Positions 44,969-53,934 of a stretch of 64,000 nucleotides of DNA are shown here, piece after piece. Made by a program: the position numbers and the translations under genes. Each line of letters begins with the position of its first letter. The stretch's first letter is position 1. The stretch comes from Gammaproteobacteria bacterium (GTDB lineage Bacteria; Pseudomonadota; Gammaproteobacteria; Pseudomonadales; Halieaceae), in the NCBI GenBank assembly GCA_030427485.1, contig JAUICG010000009.1:1-64000 (forward strand). Reading direction: 5' to 3'. A model generated the notes under the pieces. The model did not search any database. It had not been told where the DNA came from and saw only the letters and a program-made list of their open reading frames with translations.

Positions 44969-46166
44969 CCTGTTTGCCCAGCGCCATCAGGTGCACCTGG
45001 TCCGGCCCGTCGGCCTGGCGGCACCAGCGCGCGTAGTTGAACGCCTCCGCCATGCAGTAATCTTCCGTCAGTCCGCCGGCGCCGTGCATCTGCATGCAGC
45101 GGTCGATGACCGTTTGCGCCATCAGCGGTACCGAGGTTTTGCTGGCGGCGATCATGTCCAGCGCGCCCTTGGCGCCGACCTCGTCCATTTTCCTGCAGGT
45201 TTTCAGCACCAGCAGGCGAGCCATCTCTATCTCGGAAAAGCAGCGCGCGATATCCTCGCGCACGGATTGGTGCTGGCTCAGTGTACGGCCAAACGTGGTG
45301 CGCGAAGTAACGCGCCGGCAGGCCAGTTCCAGCGAGCGCTGTGCCGCACCGATCAGGCGCATACAGTGGTGGATGCGGCCGGGCCCCAGCCTGCCCTGGG
45401 CGATTTCAAAACCCCGTCCCGGACCGAGCAGCACGTTGTCCAGCGGCACACGCACATTGTCGAATACCATCTCGGCATGCCCGATGGGCGCATCGTCATA
45501 GCCCAGCGTGGTCAGCGGGCGTATCAACTTCAGCCCCGGGGTATCCTTGGGGACCAGCACCTGCGTCTGCTGCAGGTGCCGGTTGGGATTGTCGGGGTCC
45601 GACTTTCCCATCACGATAAAGATCCGCGTGCGCTCGTACAGTGCGCCGGTGATAAACCACTTGCGGCCGTTCAGCACCCATTCGTCGCCGTCCTGCACGA
45701 TGCTCAGCTCGATATTGGTGGCGTCGGAGGAGGCAACCTGCGGTTCCGTCATCGCGTAGGAGGAGCGAATTTCGCCGGCCAGTAACGGCGTCAGCCACTG
45801 CGCCTGCTGGGCCGGTGTACCGTACTTCATGAACACTTCCATATTGCCAGTGTCCGGCGCATTGCAGTTGAATACCTCGGGTGACCACAACACGCGGCCC
45901 ATGATCTCGGCCAGGGGCGCATAATCAAAGTTGCTCAGACCACCCTGTTCGCTGAACTCCGCCAGTGACGGTGGAATGAACAGGTTCCACAGTCCCGCCG
46001 CCTTCGCCCTGGCCTTGAGTTCATCCATGATGGGCAGGTAGCTGTAGCGATTGCTCGCCGCCTGCAATTGCATGGCGTATTCCTCTTCCCGCGGGTATAT
46101 ATGCTCATCCATGAACTGCGTGAGCGCCGCCTGGTACCTTAGAGAGTCTTCGCTGAATTCAAACAC
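44949..46166 (-). CDS. Acyl-CoA dehydrogenase, ACAD11/LvaC-like
   Basis: A 405-residue FAD-dependent ACAD-fold protein with the domain order of the family: MTEPQVASSDATN near 150, the FAD/substrate loop, and a C-terminal HGAGGLTEDY. In place of the YEGT segment that carries the catalytic Glu in medium-chain enzymes it has ADGPDQVH, the form found in ACAD10/11 and LvaC. Those work with an APH-type kinase on 4-hydroxyacyl-CoA, and such a kinase gene heads this operon. GTG 46166 (FEFSEDSLRYQ next) is chosen over GTG 46202. Confidence 0.85.
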   Translation of the reverse strand: MFEFSEDSLRYQAALTQFMDEHIYPREEEYAMQLQAASNRYSYLPIMDELKARAKAAGLWNLFIPPSLAEFSEQGGLSNFDYAPLAEIMGRVLWSPEVFNCNAPDTGNMEVFMKYGTPAQQAQWLTPLLAGEIRSSYAMTEPQVASSDATNIELSIVQDGDEWVLNGRKWFITGALYERTRIFIVMGKSDPDNPNRHLQQTQVLVPKDTPGLKLIRPLTTLGYDDAPIGHAEMVFDNVRVPLDNVLLGPGRGFEIAQGRLGPGRIHHCMRLIGAAQRSLELACRRVTSRTTFGRTLSQHQSVREDIARCFSEIEMARLLVLKTCRKMDEVGAKGALDMIAASKTSVPLMAQTVIDRCMQMHGAGGLTEDYCMAEAFNYARWCRQADGPDQVHLMALGKQVIARYT

Positions 46167-46293
46167 GGTGGTTTCCACGACAAGTTGGGAGAGAATCCGC
46201 ACGGCGATAAAATCGCCATACGAAACTTACCTCTGGATGGGAGGACCGCAACAGCCGGTGCCACGGTAAACTCGGGCCCCAGCGGCATTCGAG

Positions 46294-47529
46294 CTAGATG
46301 CGTTCGATGATGATCGCCGGAGCCATTCCCCCCGCAGCGCACATCGTAATCAACCCGAACTGCTGGTCGCGGCGCTCCAGTTCATCCAGCACCGTACCGA
46401 TCAGCAGTGCGCCGGTCGCTCCGATGGGATGGCCGAGCGCCATCGCGCCGCCGTTGACGTTGACCTTGTCGCGGTCGAGGTCCAGGTCGCGAATGAATTT
46501 CTCGGCGACCACCGCAAATGCCTCGTTGATCTCAAACAGGTCGATGTCCCCGACAGACAGCCCGGCTTTCGCCAGCACCTTGCGTGCCGCGGGCACCGGA
46601 GCGTTCAGCATCAGGGTAGGGCAGTCGCCCATATTGCACATCGCCTTGATCCGCGCGCGCGGCTTCATGCCGTGCGCCCTGGCGTAAGTGGGCGAGGCCA
46701 GCAGAATGGCGCCGGCACCGTCGACCACACCCGAGGAGTTGCCCGCATGGTGTACATGGGTAATGTCCAGCCCGGGGTATTTTTGCAGCAACATCGCGCG
46801 ATAGGTGATGCCGCTGTCGTCCAGCGGGTAGTCGGCAACGGGGGCGAAGGAGGGCTGCAGTTCGGCCAGGCCTTCCAGTGTGGTCTGCGGACGTGGAAAC
46901 TCCTCCTTCTCCAGGGCCAGCGTGCCGTCAACGGAATACACGGGTACCAGGCTTTTGTCGAAGTAACCTTTGTCAATCGCGTTGGCTGCGCGCTGCTGTG
47001 AGGTGTATGCCAGTGCATCCAGCGCCGTGCGCTCAATGCCCTCGATGCTGGCGATGGCGTCGGCGCAGACGCCCTGGTGCGGTTGCGGGTGCAACGCGCG
47101 CAACGCGAGGTTGCCGTTGTCGAGGAACATGCTCGGCATTGAACCTTCTTCGCTGTAGAGCGACATCATCTCTGCGCCGCCCCCGATCACCAGGTCCTCG
47201 GTGCCGGACATGATGCTCATCGCCGCCAGATTGACGGAGGTGATTCCCGAGCCGCAAAAACGGTCCAGCGTCATCCCGCTGGAACGTATGTCGTAGCCCG
47301 CTTCCAGGGCCGCCATGCGCGCGAGGTCGCCGCTTTGGCGGCCGCGCTGCGAACTGGTGCCGAAGATCACGTCGCCGACATCAGCCGTGTCCAGGCCATT
47401 GCGTTCGGCCAGTGCCTTGAGCACTGTCGCGCCCAGGTGCTGCGGGTGTTGCTCGGCGAGGGCGCCCTTGCCTTTTTTGCCAATGCCGCGCGGTGTGCGA
47501 CAACCATCGATAATCCATGCTTCCGACAT
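46294..47529 (-). CDS. Acetyl-CoA acetyltransferase (thiolase)
   Basis: A 411-residue thiolase with a complete active site: nucleophile Cys in DRFCGSGITSVN (near 93), NEAFAVVAEKF, GGAMALGHPIGATGA and the second Cys in ITMCAAGGMAPA at the C terminus. It cleaves 3-oxoacyl-CoA in beta-oxidation or condenses acetyl-CoA. It lies between the enoyl-CoA hydratase (12 bases upstream) and the ACAD11-like dehydrogenase gene, giving a degradative operon. Confidence 0.94.
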   Translation of the reverse strand: MSEAWIIDGCRTPRGIGKKGKGALAEQHPQHLGATVLKALAERNGLDTADVGDVIFGTSSQRGRQSGDLARMAALEAGYDIRSSGMTLDRFCGSGITSVNLAAMSIMSGTEDLVIGGGAEMMSLYSEEGSMPSMFLDNGNLALRALHPQPHQGVCADAIASIEGIERTALDALAYTSQQRAANAIDKGYFDKSLVPVYSVDGTLALEKEEFPRPQTTLEGLAELQPSFAPVADYPLDDSGITYRAMLLQKYPGLDITHVHHAGNSSGVVDGAGAILLASPTYARAHGMKPRARIKAMCNMGDCPTLMLNAPVPAARKVLAKAGLSVGDIDLFEINEAFAVVAEKFIRDLDLDRDKVNVNGGAMALGHPIGATGALLIGTVLDELERRDQQFGLITMCAAGGMAPAIIIERI

Positions 47530-47540
47530 CGTCCTGCTCC

Positions 47541-48305
47541 TTATTTGCCTTTCCAGTTGGGTGCGCGTTTTTCGGCGAAAGCGATGGAGCCCTCCATGGC
47601 ATCCTCACTGCCGAAAACAGGCATCACGATGTCCTGCTGTTTTTGCCACATGTCCTCGGTAGACCAGTCGGCCGATTCCTGGATAACCTGTTTGCTGATC
47701 GCGACGGCAAGGGGCCCGTTGGCGACAATTTTGGCAGCCAGGGCTCGGGCGGCTTCCAGTGCGGTACCGGATGCGACGACCTGGTTGACCAGCCCGATTT
47801 CGTAGGCGCGCTGCGCGGAGATAAAATCGCCGGTGATAGCCAGTTCCATCGCCAGGCGGGAGGGAATCTGTCGCGGCAGCCTGACCAGGCCGCCAGCCGC
47901 CGCCGCGAGGCCCCGTTTTACCTCCGGGATGCCGAACTTCGCATCGTCGGCGGTTACTATCAGGTCGCAGGAGATCGCCAGTTCAAGGCCGCCGGCCAGT
48001 GCGTAGCCCTCGATTGCCGCAATCAGCGGTTTGCGCGGCGTGGACTCTGTCAGGCCGGCAAAGCCGCGTCCTTCCACCATCGGCATCTCGCCGCTGACGA
48101 ACGCTTTCAGGTCCATGCCCGCGCAGAACGTGCCGCCCGCGCCGGTGAGAATCGCCACATGGATACTGTCGTTGCCGTCCAGTTCATCCATCGCAGCGGC
48201 CACGCCGACCGCGACCGCCCTGTTGGCGGCATTCTTCGCTTCCGGACGGTTGAGGGTCACGGTCATTATGCCGTCGGTCACATCTACCAGTACTTCATTT
48301 GCCAT
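47541..48305 (-). CDS. Enoyl-CoA hydratase/isomerase (crotonase family)
   Basis: A 254-residue crotonase-fold protein. The oxyanion segments are GTFCAGMDLKAF (near 58) and EGYALAGGLELAISCDL, and KFGIPEVKRGLAAAAGG is the region that carries the second catalytic acid in hydratases. The C terminus EGSIAFAEKRAPNWKGK is typical. AAGGAG seven bases before ATG 48305 fixes the start. It follows the phosphotransferase gene in the same operon. Confidence 0.93.
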   Translation of the reverse strand: MANEVLVDVTDGIMTVTLNRPEAKNAANRAVAVGVAAAMDELDGNDSIHVAILTGAGGTFCAGMDLKAFVSGEMPMVEGRGFAGLTESTPRKPLIAAIEGYALAGGLELAISCDLIVTADDAKFGIPEVKRGLAAAAGGLVRLPRQIPSRLAMELAITGDFISAQRAYEIGLVNQVVASGTALEAARALAAKIVANGPLAVAISKQVIQESADWSTEDMWQKQQDIVMPVFGSEDAMEGSIAFAEKRAPNWKGK

Positions 48306-48379
48306 GGTTTGGCTCCTTGTCAGTGAATAGAAATTACAGTGAATAGCAGTTATGCGGCGCGCCCGCGCCACGGGGTTGA

Positions 48380-49402
48380 TTAGTCGGTCAGCGTCAGCGC
48401 CAGGCCGGCCAGCTGGTCTACCGCTTCGCCCTGGGTATCCGCCTCGGCGCTCGAGGCGGTGCCGATCTGTGCGCGTTTGACGATCCCCTGCAGGATTGCG
48501 GCAAGACGGAACAGTGAAAATACCAGGTAGAAGTTCCAGTTCTCGATGCCGTCGCGACCGGTGCGTGCGCAATATCTGGCGATGTAATCCTCATCGGAGG
48601 GAATGCCGAGCGCGGCGCGGTCGACGCCGGCCAGCCCTTTAACGCGGCCCTCGCGCGGCAACATCCAGGCCATGCACTGGTTGGCCAGGTCCGCCAGCGG
48701 GTGTCCCAGGGTGGACAGTTCCCAGTCCAGCAGCGCGATGACCCGCGGCTCCGTGGGGTGGAACATCATGTTGTCCAGCCGGTAATCGCCGTGTACGAGG
48801 CTGATCGTACCGTCATCCTCCGGCATGCGTTCGGCCAGCCAGGGCATCAGGGTTTCCATCGCGGCGATCTTGCGCGTTTCCGAGGCGCGGTACTGTTTAC
48901 TCCAGCGGCCCAACTGGCGTTCGAAGTAGTTGCCGGGTTTGCCGTAGTCGGCGAGGCCCACCGCGTTCACGTCCACATTGTGCAGCGCGGCCATGGTCTG
49001 GTTCATCGCATCGTAGATGGCGGCGCGTTCGGTCTTGTCGGCAGCTTCCGGTACCAGCGGGTCCCACAGGATACGTCCTTCCTTGTATTCCATCACGTAG
49101 AACATGGAGCCGATCACGCTGTCGTCCTCGCACAGCACGTAAGTCAATGGCACCGGTACCTCGGTGTCGCGCAGCGCGGTGATGACGCGGAATTCCCTGT
49201 CCACGGCATGGGCGGATTTGAGCAGTTCGCCCGGTGGTTTGCGGCGCAGCACGAAATGCCGGCCATCGGCCGAGGTCAGCTTGAACGTCGGGTTGGACTG
49301 GCCGCCGGGGAACTTCTCGGCCTGTACCGGAGCCCGGAAACCCGGAATGTGTCGCTCAAGGTAGCCACCGAGGCTTTGCGTGTCGAGTGTTTGTGTCTTC
49401 AT
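48380..49402 (-). CDS. APH-type phosphotransferase, LvaA/ACAD11-kinase-like
   Basis: A 340-residue aminoglycoside-phosphotransferase-fold kinase. The glycine-rich loop FPGGQSNPTFKL is at 30, the ATP-anchoring Lys in FVLRRKP, the Brenner motif SLVHGDYRLDN near 201 and metal-binding LLDWELSTLGHP near 222. This pattern is that of the kinase domain of ACAD10/11 and of bacterial LvaA, which phosphorylate 4-hydroxyacyl-CoA, not antibiotics. The operon with an ACAD11-like dehydrogenase supports that reading. Confidence 0.85.
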   Translation of the reverse strand: MKTQTLDTQSLGGYLERHIPGFRAPVQAEKFPGGQSNPTFKLTSADGRHFVLRRKPPGELLKSAHAVDREFRVITALRDTEVPVPLTYVLCEDDSVIGSMFYVMEYKEGRILWDPLVPEAADKTERAAIYDAMNQTMAALHNVDVNAVGLADYGKPGNYFERQLGRWSKQYRASETRKIAAMETLMPWLAERMPEDDGTISLVHGDYRLDNMMFHPTEPRVIALLDWELSTLGHPLADLANQCMAWMLPREGRVKGLAGVDRAALGIPSDEDYIARYCARTGRDGIENWNFYLVFSLFRLAAILQGIVKRAQIGTASSAEADTQGEAVDQLAGLALTLTD

Positions 49403-49663
49403 AGCCCTTATGCTTTGCAGTGCTGCGCCGGTTCTGGCCGTGCCAGAGTCTGTGCTGTGGGTGCCCGTGTAACAATGACAGGTCGCAACAAATAAATGTA
49501 CCGAAAATTACACCCACTGGAAACTCGCGCCCGACAAGGCTATTATCAGCGCTGGCCATGCGAGGGCAGGTGCGCTGGAGGGGTTCGGTGCATCTGCAGA
49601 TCATGCGCACGAGAGGGCAGTGAACATGCCGTGCCGTGGGCGGATTTGGAGCACTGACAAAAT

Positions 49664-50206
49664 ATGCATAATAACAAGCTGGGCGTGAGCTGGCGGAATG
49701 CCGTGGCCACCTTGATGGTGGGTGCAGCGCTGTGGGTTTCGGGATGCGGTACCCATGAAGTGCGGCCGTCACCGCAACAGGCGCAGTCACCGCCGCCTGC
49801 GGACAAGCTGCTGTTGGGCAACGACATCCTCTTCTCCGCACTCGGGCAGGTCGGTATTCCCTATCGCTACGGTGGCAGCAGCCCGGACAGCGGGTTTGAC
49901 TGCAGTGGCCTGATTCAGTATGTCTATGCGGAAAGCGTCGATATCCAGTTGCCGCGAACCGTGGCTGACATGACCCTCATAGATGCGCCCACGATAGACG
50001 AAGACAAACTGAAAGCGGGCGACCTGGTAATTTTTGCAACGGGCTGGGGCAGTCGACCCAGCCATGCCGGCATCTATGTCGGCGACGGACGCTTCGTGCA
50101 CGCCCCCAGCACAGGCGGCGTGGTGCGCATGGATTTGCTCAGCGCGGACTACTGGCAACGCAGTTACCTGGAAGCGAAAAGACCGTTGGCCGCGCTTGGC
50201 AGGTAA
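49664..50206 (+). CDS. NlpC/P60 cell-wall peptidase lipoprotein
   Basis: A 180-residue lipoprotein: the hydrophobic signal ends in lipobox WVSGC with C28 as lipidation site. The NlpC/P60 domain has catalytic C80 in GFDCSGLIQYVY, H134 in SHAGIYVG and H146 in FVHAP, and RYGG near 69. It cleaves peptide bonds in peptidoglycan stem peptides, probably from the outer membrane. Residues 29-47 form a Pro/Gln-rich linker. The sprT-like gene follows after 33 bases. Confidence 0.92.
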   Translation: MHNNKLGVSWRNAVATLMVGAALWVSGCGTHEVRPSPQQAQSPPPADKLLLGNDILFSALGQVGIPYRYGGSSPDSGFDCSGLIQYVYAESVDIQLPRTVADMTLIDAPTIDEDKLKAGDLVIFATGWGSRPSHAGIYVGDGRFVHAPSTGGVVRMDLLSADYWQRSYLEAKRPLAALGR

Positions 50207-50239
50207 GGCGCCAGGCGCCGGTAGCCGGCACCCGCGCGC

Positions 50240-50836
50240 ATGAGTTCCACCGGGAACTCCAGCGCCGCGGTCCAGCCCATCGGCAGTGCCCAGCGGCGGC
50301 AGGTCGCGCAGCGCACGGAAGACTTCATCGTACGCGCGGAGCGCATTTTTTCCCGTCGATTCGATCGTGTGCCGGTACTGTTCGATCTCAAGGGACGCGC
50401 GGCCGGTATGTTCAAGGTGATCGGCAAGCGGCGGCTGATTCGCTATAACCCGTGGATTTTCGCCAAGTATTACGAGGAAAACCTGCGTGATACGGTGCCG
50501 CACGAGGTCGCGCACTACATCGTGCACGAGGTCTATCCCAGGCGTTCCACCCGGCCGCACGGCGAGGCCTGGAAAAACCTGATGGCGCAATTCGGCGCCG
50601 ACCCGGGAGTGACCTTTGATCGCGACCTCGACGGGGTGCCGCAGCGCAGCCAGCGGACGCACCGTTACTGGTGCGGCTGCCAGCTACACGAGGTATCCAC
50701 CACCCGTCACAACCGGGTGCAGAGACGCAAAATGCGCTATCACTGCTGCTCCTGTGACGGTCTCCTGGTGTATACACCGCAGTATGAGCGCGATGTCTTG
50801 CGATGCGCCGGGGCGCCGCCGGACGACGTCGGTTAA
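50240..50836 (+). CDS. SprT-family zinc metalloprotease
   Basis: A 198-residue SprT-like protein. The zinc motif HEVAH is at 88-92, with a later His in RPHGEAW, and a C-terminal zinc-ribbon-like part carries Cys pairs in YWCGCQ and YHCCSC. The domain is shared with Spartan/SPRTN proteases of DNA-protein crosslinks, but the bacterial role is not established. Its stop overlaps the stop of the converging DUF748 gene by 4 bases. It likely shares transcription with the NlpC/P60 gene. Confidence 0.9.
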   Translation: MSSTGNSSAAVQPIGSAQRRQVAQRTEDFIVRAERIFSRRFDRVPVLFDLKGRAAGMFKVIGKRRLIRYNPWIFAKYYEENLRDTVPHEVAHYIVHEVYPRRSTRPHGEAWKNLMAQFGADPGVTFDRDLDGVPQRSQRTHRYWCGCQLHEVSTTRHNRVQRRKMRYHCCSCDGLLVYTPQYERDVLRCAGAPPDDVG

Positions 50837-53655
50837 TCGTCGATCCCCAGTTCCACGCCGCTGAATTCATTGTCGCTGTCTTTCAGGTTTGCCTGCGCGA
50901 CCACTGCCCGTTCCGGCGCCAGTCCCGCCTCGCTCACGAGGTAGAGCTTCACGGCGACCGCCCGCTCGCCCGCCAGCGCGATCATCTGCTCGTCAGAGAT
51001 GCTGATACTCGCTTCCACGCTCTCGTACTGCTCACGCGGCGTGAGCTCAACGGCACCTGCATCCTGCGCTGGGAGGTCGGCATGCAGTGCTGCGATCTCC
51101 TCCTCCCACTGCGGGCTCTTGGCCTTGATGTCCTCTTCCGAGAGCCCGCGATCGAGTAATACCGTTTTCAGCGTACTGCGCTGCAGCCGCTCGCGATCGG
51201 CATCCTTGTTCAGGCGCCCGGTGATCACCAGCGACAATTGCGGTCGCTGCGCCAGCGCGGCGGCCAACTCGTCCAGTTTGCCTTTGCTGCGGTCGCTCAG
51301 GGTGGAGGAGCCCGATGAAAACGTAATGCGCTGCAGATCCTCCTCGGAGCTGACGAGGTTGGCCAGCAGCGAAAAGGGTGCGGTGATCGCCTTGGTCAGC
51401 AGGTTGACGATGGCATCGGTGATTACCCCGCTCAGGTCGAACCCGGGATTGTTGACGTCGCCTGTTACCGGCACCGCCATGTCAATCACACCGTTGGAGT
51501 CGGTGAGGATCGCCAGCGCGAGTTCCAGTGGCAGGTCCACGGCCTTGTCGCTGGCTATTTTTTCGCCCAGCTTCAGCTTCTCTACCCGGATCGAGTTGTC
51601 ACCCTGCAAGTGATTGTCCCTGAGCGCGTAGTGCAGGTCCAGGTCGAGCAGCCCGCGGTCGATCACGTAGCCGGCGTAGGTGCCGGAGTAGGGGGAGAGC
51701 AGGGCCATATCGACGCCGTCAAACACCAGCCTGAGATCGAGATTGGTCGGATCGGCCAGGGGCGTGACCTCGCCGGAGAGCGTAACGGGCGCATAGCCGT
51801 CAACCGTGCCTTTGAGGTCTACGGTAGCGGCGGTAGCGGGATCGGAACTCAGGTTCAGCACCTCGCCCTGCAGGTCGCCTATGACGGTGCGAAACTGTAT
51901 AGGCAGCGATTCGTCCATAAAATCGATTGAACTGTCGCTGATCTGGATGGTGGGCAGGCTGAAAGTCCAGGGTTTGTCGGCGGTGAGATCCTCGGCAATC
52001 TGCTGCGCCTCCTCGCCCACTTCCGCCTGCCAGATTTTCGACGCGTTGATCGAGCCATCCTCGTGGATGTGCAGGCGCCCGGTATAGGCGTCGATGGTCA
52101 ATTGCTCCAGTACCACGCTGTGCTCGGTCATGTCCACGGCCAGCCCGTCGATACGCAGCAAGTCGAAGCCGGTGAGGCGGACCTCGACGCCTTCCCGACG
52201 GGCGGAGAAGTCCCGGATCCTGCCCTCCAGTGTGATGGTGGTGGGCGAGTAGTCCTGCAGCGCGACCTGTCCCTGCACAGCCACATTGCCGCCGGTAATC
52301 GTCGCCTTCAGTGCGCCGGGCAGGTTGGGAGTGAACCAGGTCAGCGGCAGGCCCTGCAGCGAGTAGTCGACGCTGCCGTTGCCGGGATCCAGCGCCAGCT
52401 TGCCGCTCACCTCGATGCCTGCCTGTTCATTGATCGACAGGCTCAGTGACATTTCGGTATCGCCGGACAGCGGCCAGTTCAGGTGCTTCAGCGAAGCCTC
52501 CAGGGGCTGGATATCCAGTACCTGCGGATCGGTGAACCCGGAACGCCAGCGCACGCGGCTGTTGCGCAACTGCGCGCTGTTCAGAGCCACGGTCCACGGT
52601 GGGCCGGCCGCGCTCTCGTCTTCGTCCTCTTTCGGGCCCGCGGGCAGGTTTACCGCGAACAATTCCTGCAGGGAGATCCGGGATTCCTCCATCCAGCCGG
52701 CCACGCTCACAGTATCGAGCACGACGGTGTCGAGGCTGACCTCCTGCGTACTGCTGTCAATGCTGATGTTGCCGATGTCCAGCATCTTGAGGCTGGCGTG
52801 GGTATCGGCCGGCTGGCCGGCTGTCTTGGGTGCGATATCCAGCGCGGAGAGTGCGACGTGGCCGTTGTCGACACGATAGCTGAGCGTGTCGCCCCAATTC
52901 AGCTGATAATCGGCCTCGAGCATTAGTTGGCCGTCCCTGAGCTCGAATGCCAGCCAGGGTTCGGCGTACGTCCACAGCCTGGGCAGGTTCAGTCCGGACA
53001 GCGAAACGCGCCCGGCGCTGTGCCCCAGCGGGACCGAGACGTCGCCCGTCCACTGCAGTTTGCCGCCGTCGGCCGCCTCGACTTCGACGCTGAACGGGCG
53101 GCCCTGTTCAAAGACCGTGGAGATGTTTTCTACCTGGATATGCAGCCCGTTCCAGCGACTGACGTAGGCCGGCTCCCGGGTCGCGTCGATGATCGCGATA
53201 GTCTCGGAGTGCAGGTCGAGATTGCGAATGGTCACGCCGGGCAGTGAGCCGTCCCCGTTCTCCGGGGGCGGCGGCTCAGGCGCCGGTTCGCTGCCGATCA
53301 GGTCGGAAAAATTGTACTCATCCTCGCCCAGTTGCGAGACCTCCACGTACAGGTCGCGGATGCTGACGGTGTCGAGTACCCAGCCGGGTTGCCACAGGCT
53401 CTCCAGCGACAGGTCCACGGAGGCCTCGCTGAAGCCCGCGAAGCGCTCACCGGTGCCGTCGCTCAACTGCGCCTCACTGATATCCAGGCTCAGCGTAAAC
53501 GGATTGAGCAGCACCCAACCCGTCTGCAACTCCCGACCATAGGTATCCTGCAGGTACTTGTGCGGCAGTATGTTCAGTGCGGGTGATATCAGCAGCAGCG
53601 CAATCGCCAGGTAGACGATGTAGATGATTGCGACGGCGCGCAAAAAAGTTCGCAC
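50833..53655 (-). CDS. DUF748/AsmA-like envelope protein
   Basis: A 940-residue protein with one N-terminal membrane segment (about residues 7-28) and a long periplasmic beta-strand-rich body with the DUF748 pattern (GWVLLNPFTLSLDI near 47, then repeated LSGEV/VDLKG-type strands). AsmA-like proteins of this shape are thought to bridge the envelope and move lipids. Near the C terminus, ITFSSGSSTLSDRSKGKLDELAAAL resembles the start of an OmpA-like domain, followed by a charged helical segment. No partner genes adjoin. Fold-back copy C lies upstream. Confidence 0.85.
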   Translation of the reverse strand: MRTFLRAVAIIYIVYLAIALLLISPALNILPHKYLQDTYGRELQTGWVLLNPFTLSLDISEAQLSDGTGERFAGFSEASVDLSLESLWQPGWVLDTVSIRDLYVEVSQLGEDEYNFSDLIGSEPAPEPPPPENGDGSLPGVTIRNLDLHSETIAIIDATREPAYVSRWNGLHIQVENISTVFEQGRPFSVEVEAADGGKLQWTGDVSVPLGHSAGRVSLSGLNLPRLWTYAEPWLAFELRDGQLMLEADYQLNWGDTLSYRVDNGHVALSALDIAPKTAGQPADTHASLKMLDIGNISIDSSTQEVSLDTVVLDTVSVAGWMEESRISLQELFAVNLPAGPKEDEDESAAGPPWTVALNSAQLRNSRVRWRSGFTDPQVLDIQPLEASLKHLNWPLSGDTEMSLSLSINEQAGIEVSGKLALDPGNGSVDYSLQGLPLTWFTPNLPGALKATITGGNVAVQGQVALQDYSPTTITLEGRIRDFSARREGVEVRLTGFDLLRIDGLAVDMTEHSVVLEQLTIDAYTGRLHIHEDGSINASKIWQAEVGEEAQQIAEDLTADKPWTFSLPTIQISDSSIDFMDESLPIQFRTVIGDLQGEVLNLSSDPATAATVDLKGTVDGYAPVTLSGEVTPLADPTNLDLRLVFDGVDMALLSPYSGTYAGYVIDRGLLDLDLHYALRDNHLQGDNSIRVEKLKLGEKIASDKAVDLPLELALAILTDSNGVIDMAVPVTGDVNNPGFDLSGVITDAIVNLLTKAITAPFSLLANLVSSEEDLQRITFSSGSSTLSDRSKGKLDELAAALAQRPQLSLVITGRLNKDADRERLQRSTLKTVLLDRGLSEEDIKAKSPQWEEEIAALHADLPAQDAGAVELTPREQYESVEASISISDEQMIALAGERAVAVKLYLVSEAGLAPERAVVAQANLKDSDNEFSGVELGIDD

Positions 53656-53764
53656 AACGGGGTCCTTGCGTATTTTCGGGTATCAGATTGAATATAGAGC
53701 AATTGGTGGTGAATGCCCACCGTGCGTACGTGGTGACTCAGCTTGATAATTGGAAGTACGAGCG

Positions 53765-53887
53765 TGAGAGGTAGCATTGCGGTCGGGACCGTGTGGCGAC
53801 AGGACGTCGCCACCCGAGCCTGTACATGGATGTACGCTTTTTGGTGCGGCCGGCGCTCCGGTGTCCCGACCGCAATGCTACCTCTCA
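53765..53887. repeat. Fold-back element, copy C (compensatory change in core hairpin)
   Basis: The arms 53765-53788 and 53864-53887 are exact 24-base inverted copies, extendable by about five more pairs across a 2-base bulge. The 75-base core at 53789-53863 matches copy B at 72 of 75 positions. Two of the three differences turn the hairpin GCACAT/ATGTGC into GTACAT/ATGTAC, so pairing is kept. The element sits between the DUF748 and AraC-type genes, in the gap 53656-53934. Confidence 0.9.
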
Positions 53888-53934
53888 GGCGCTCGATGCG
53901 CACCCAATATCAAATTCGGATACCAACTTTGGGG

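Noticed and set aside
48380-49402. Aminoglycoside resistance kinase
   Set aside because: The APH fold is present, but sequence pattern and operon context fit the acyl-CoA-linked LvaA/ACAD11 kinase group.
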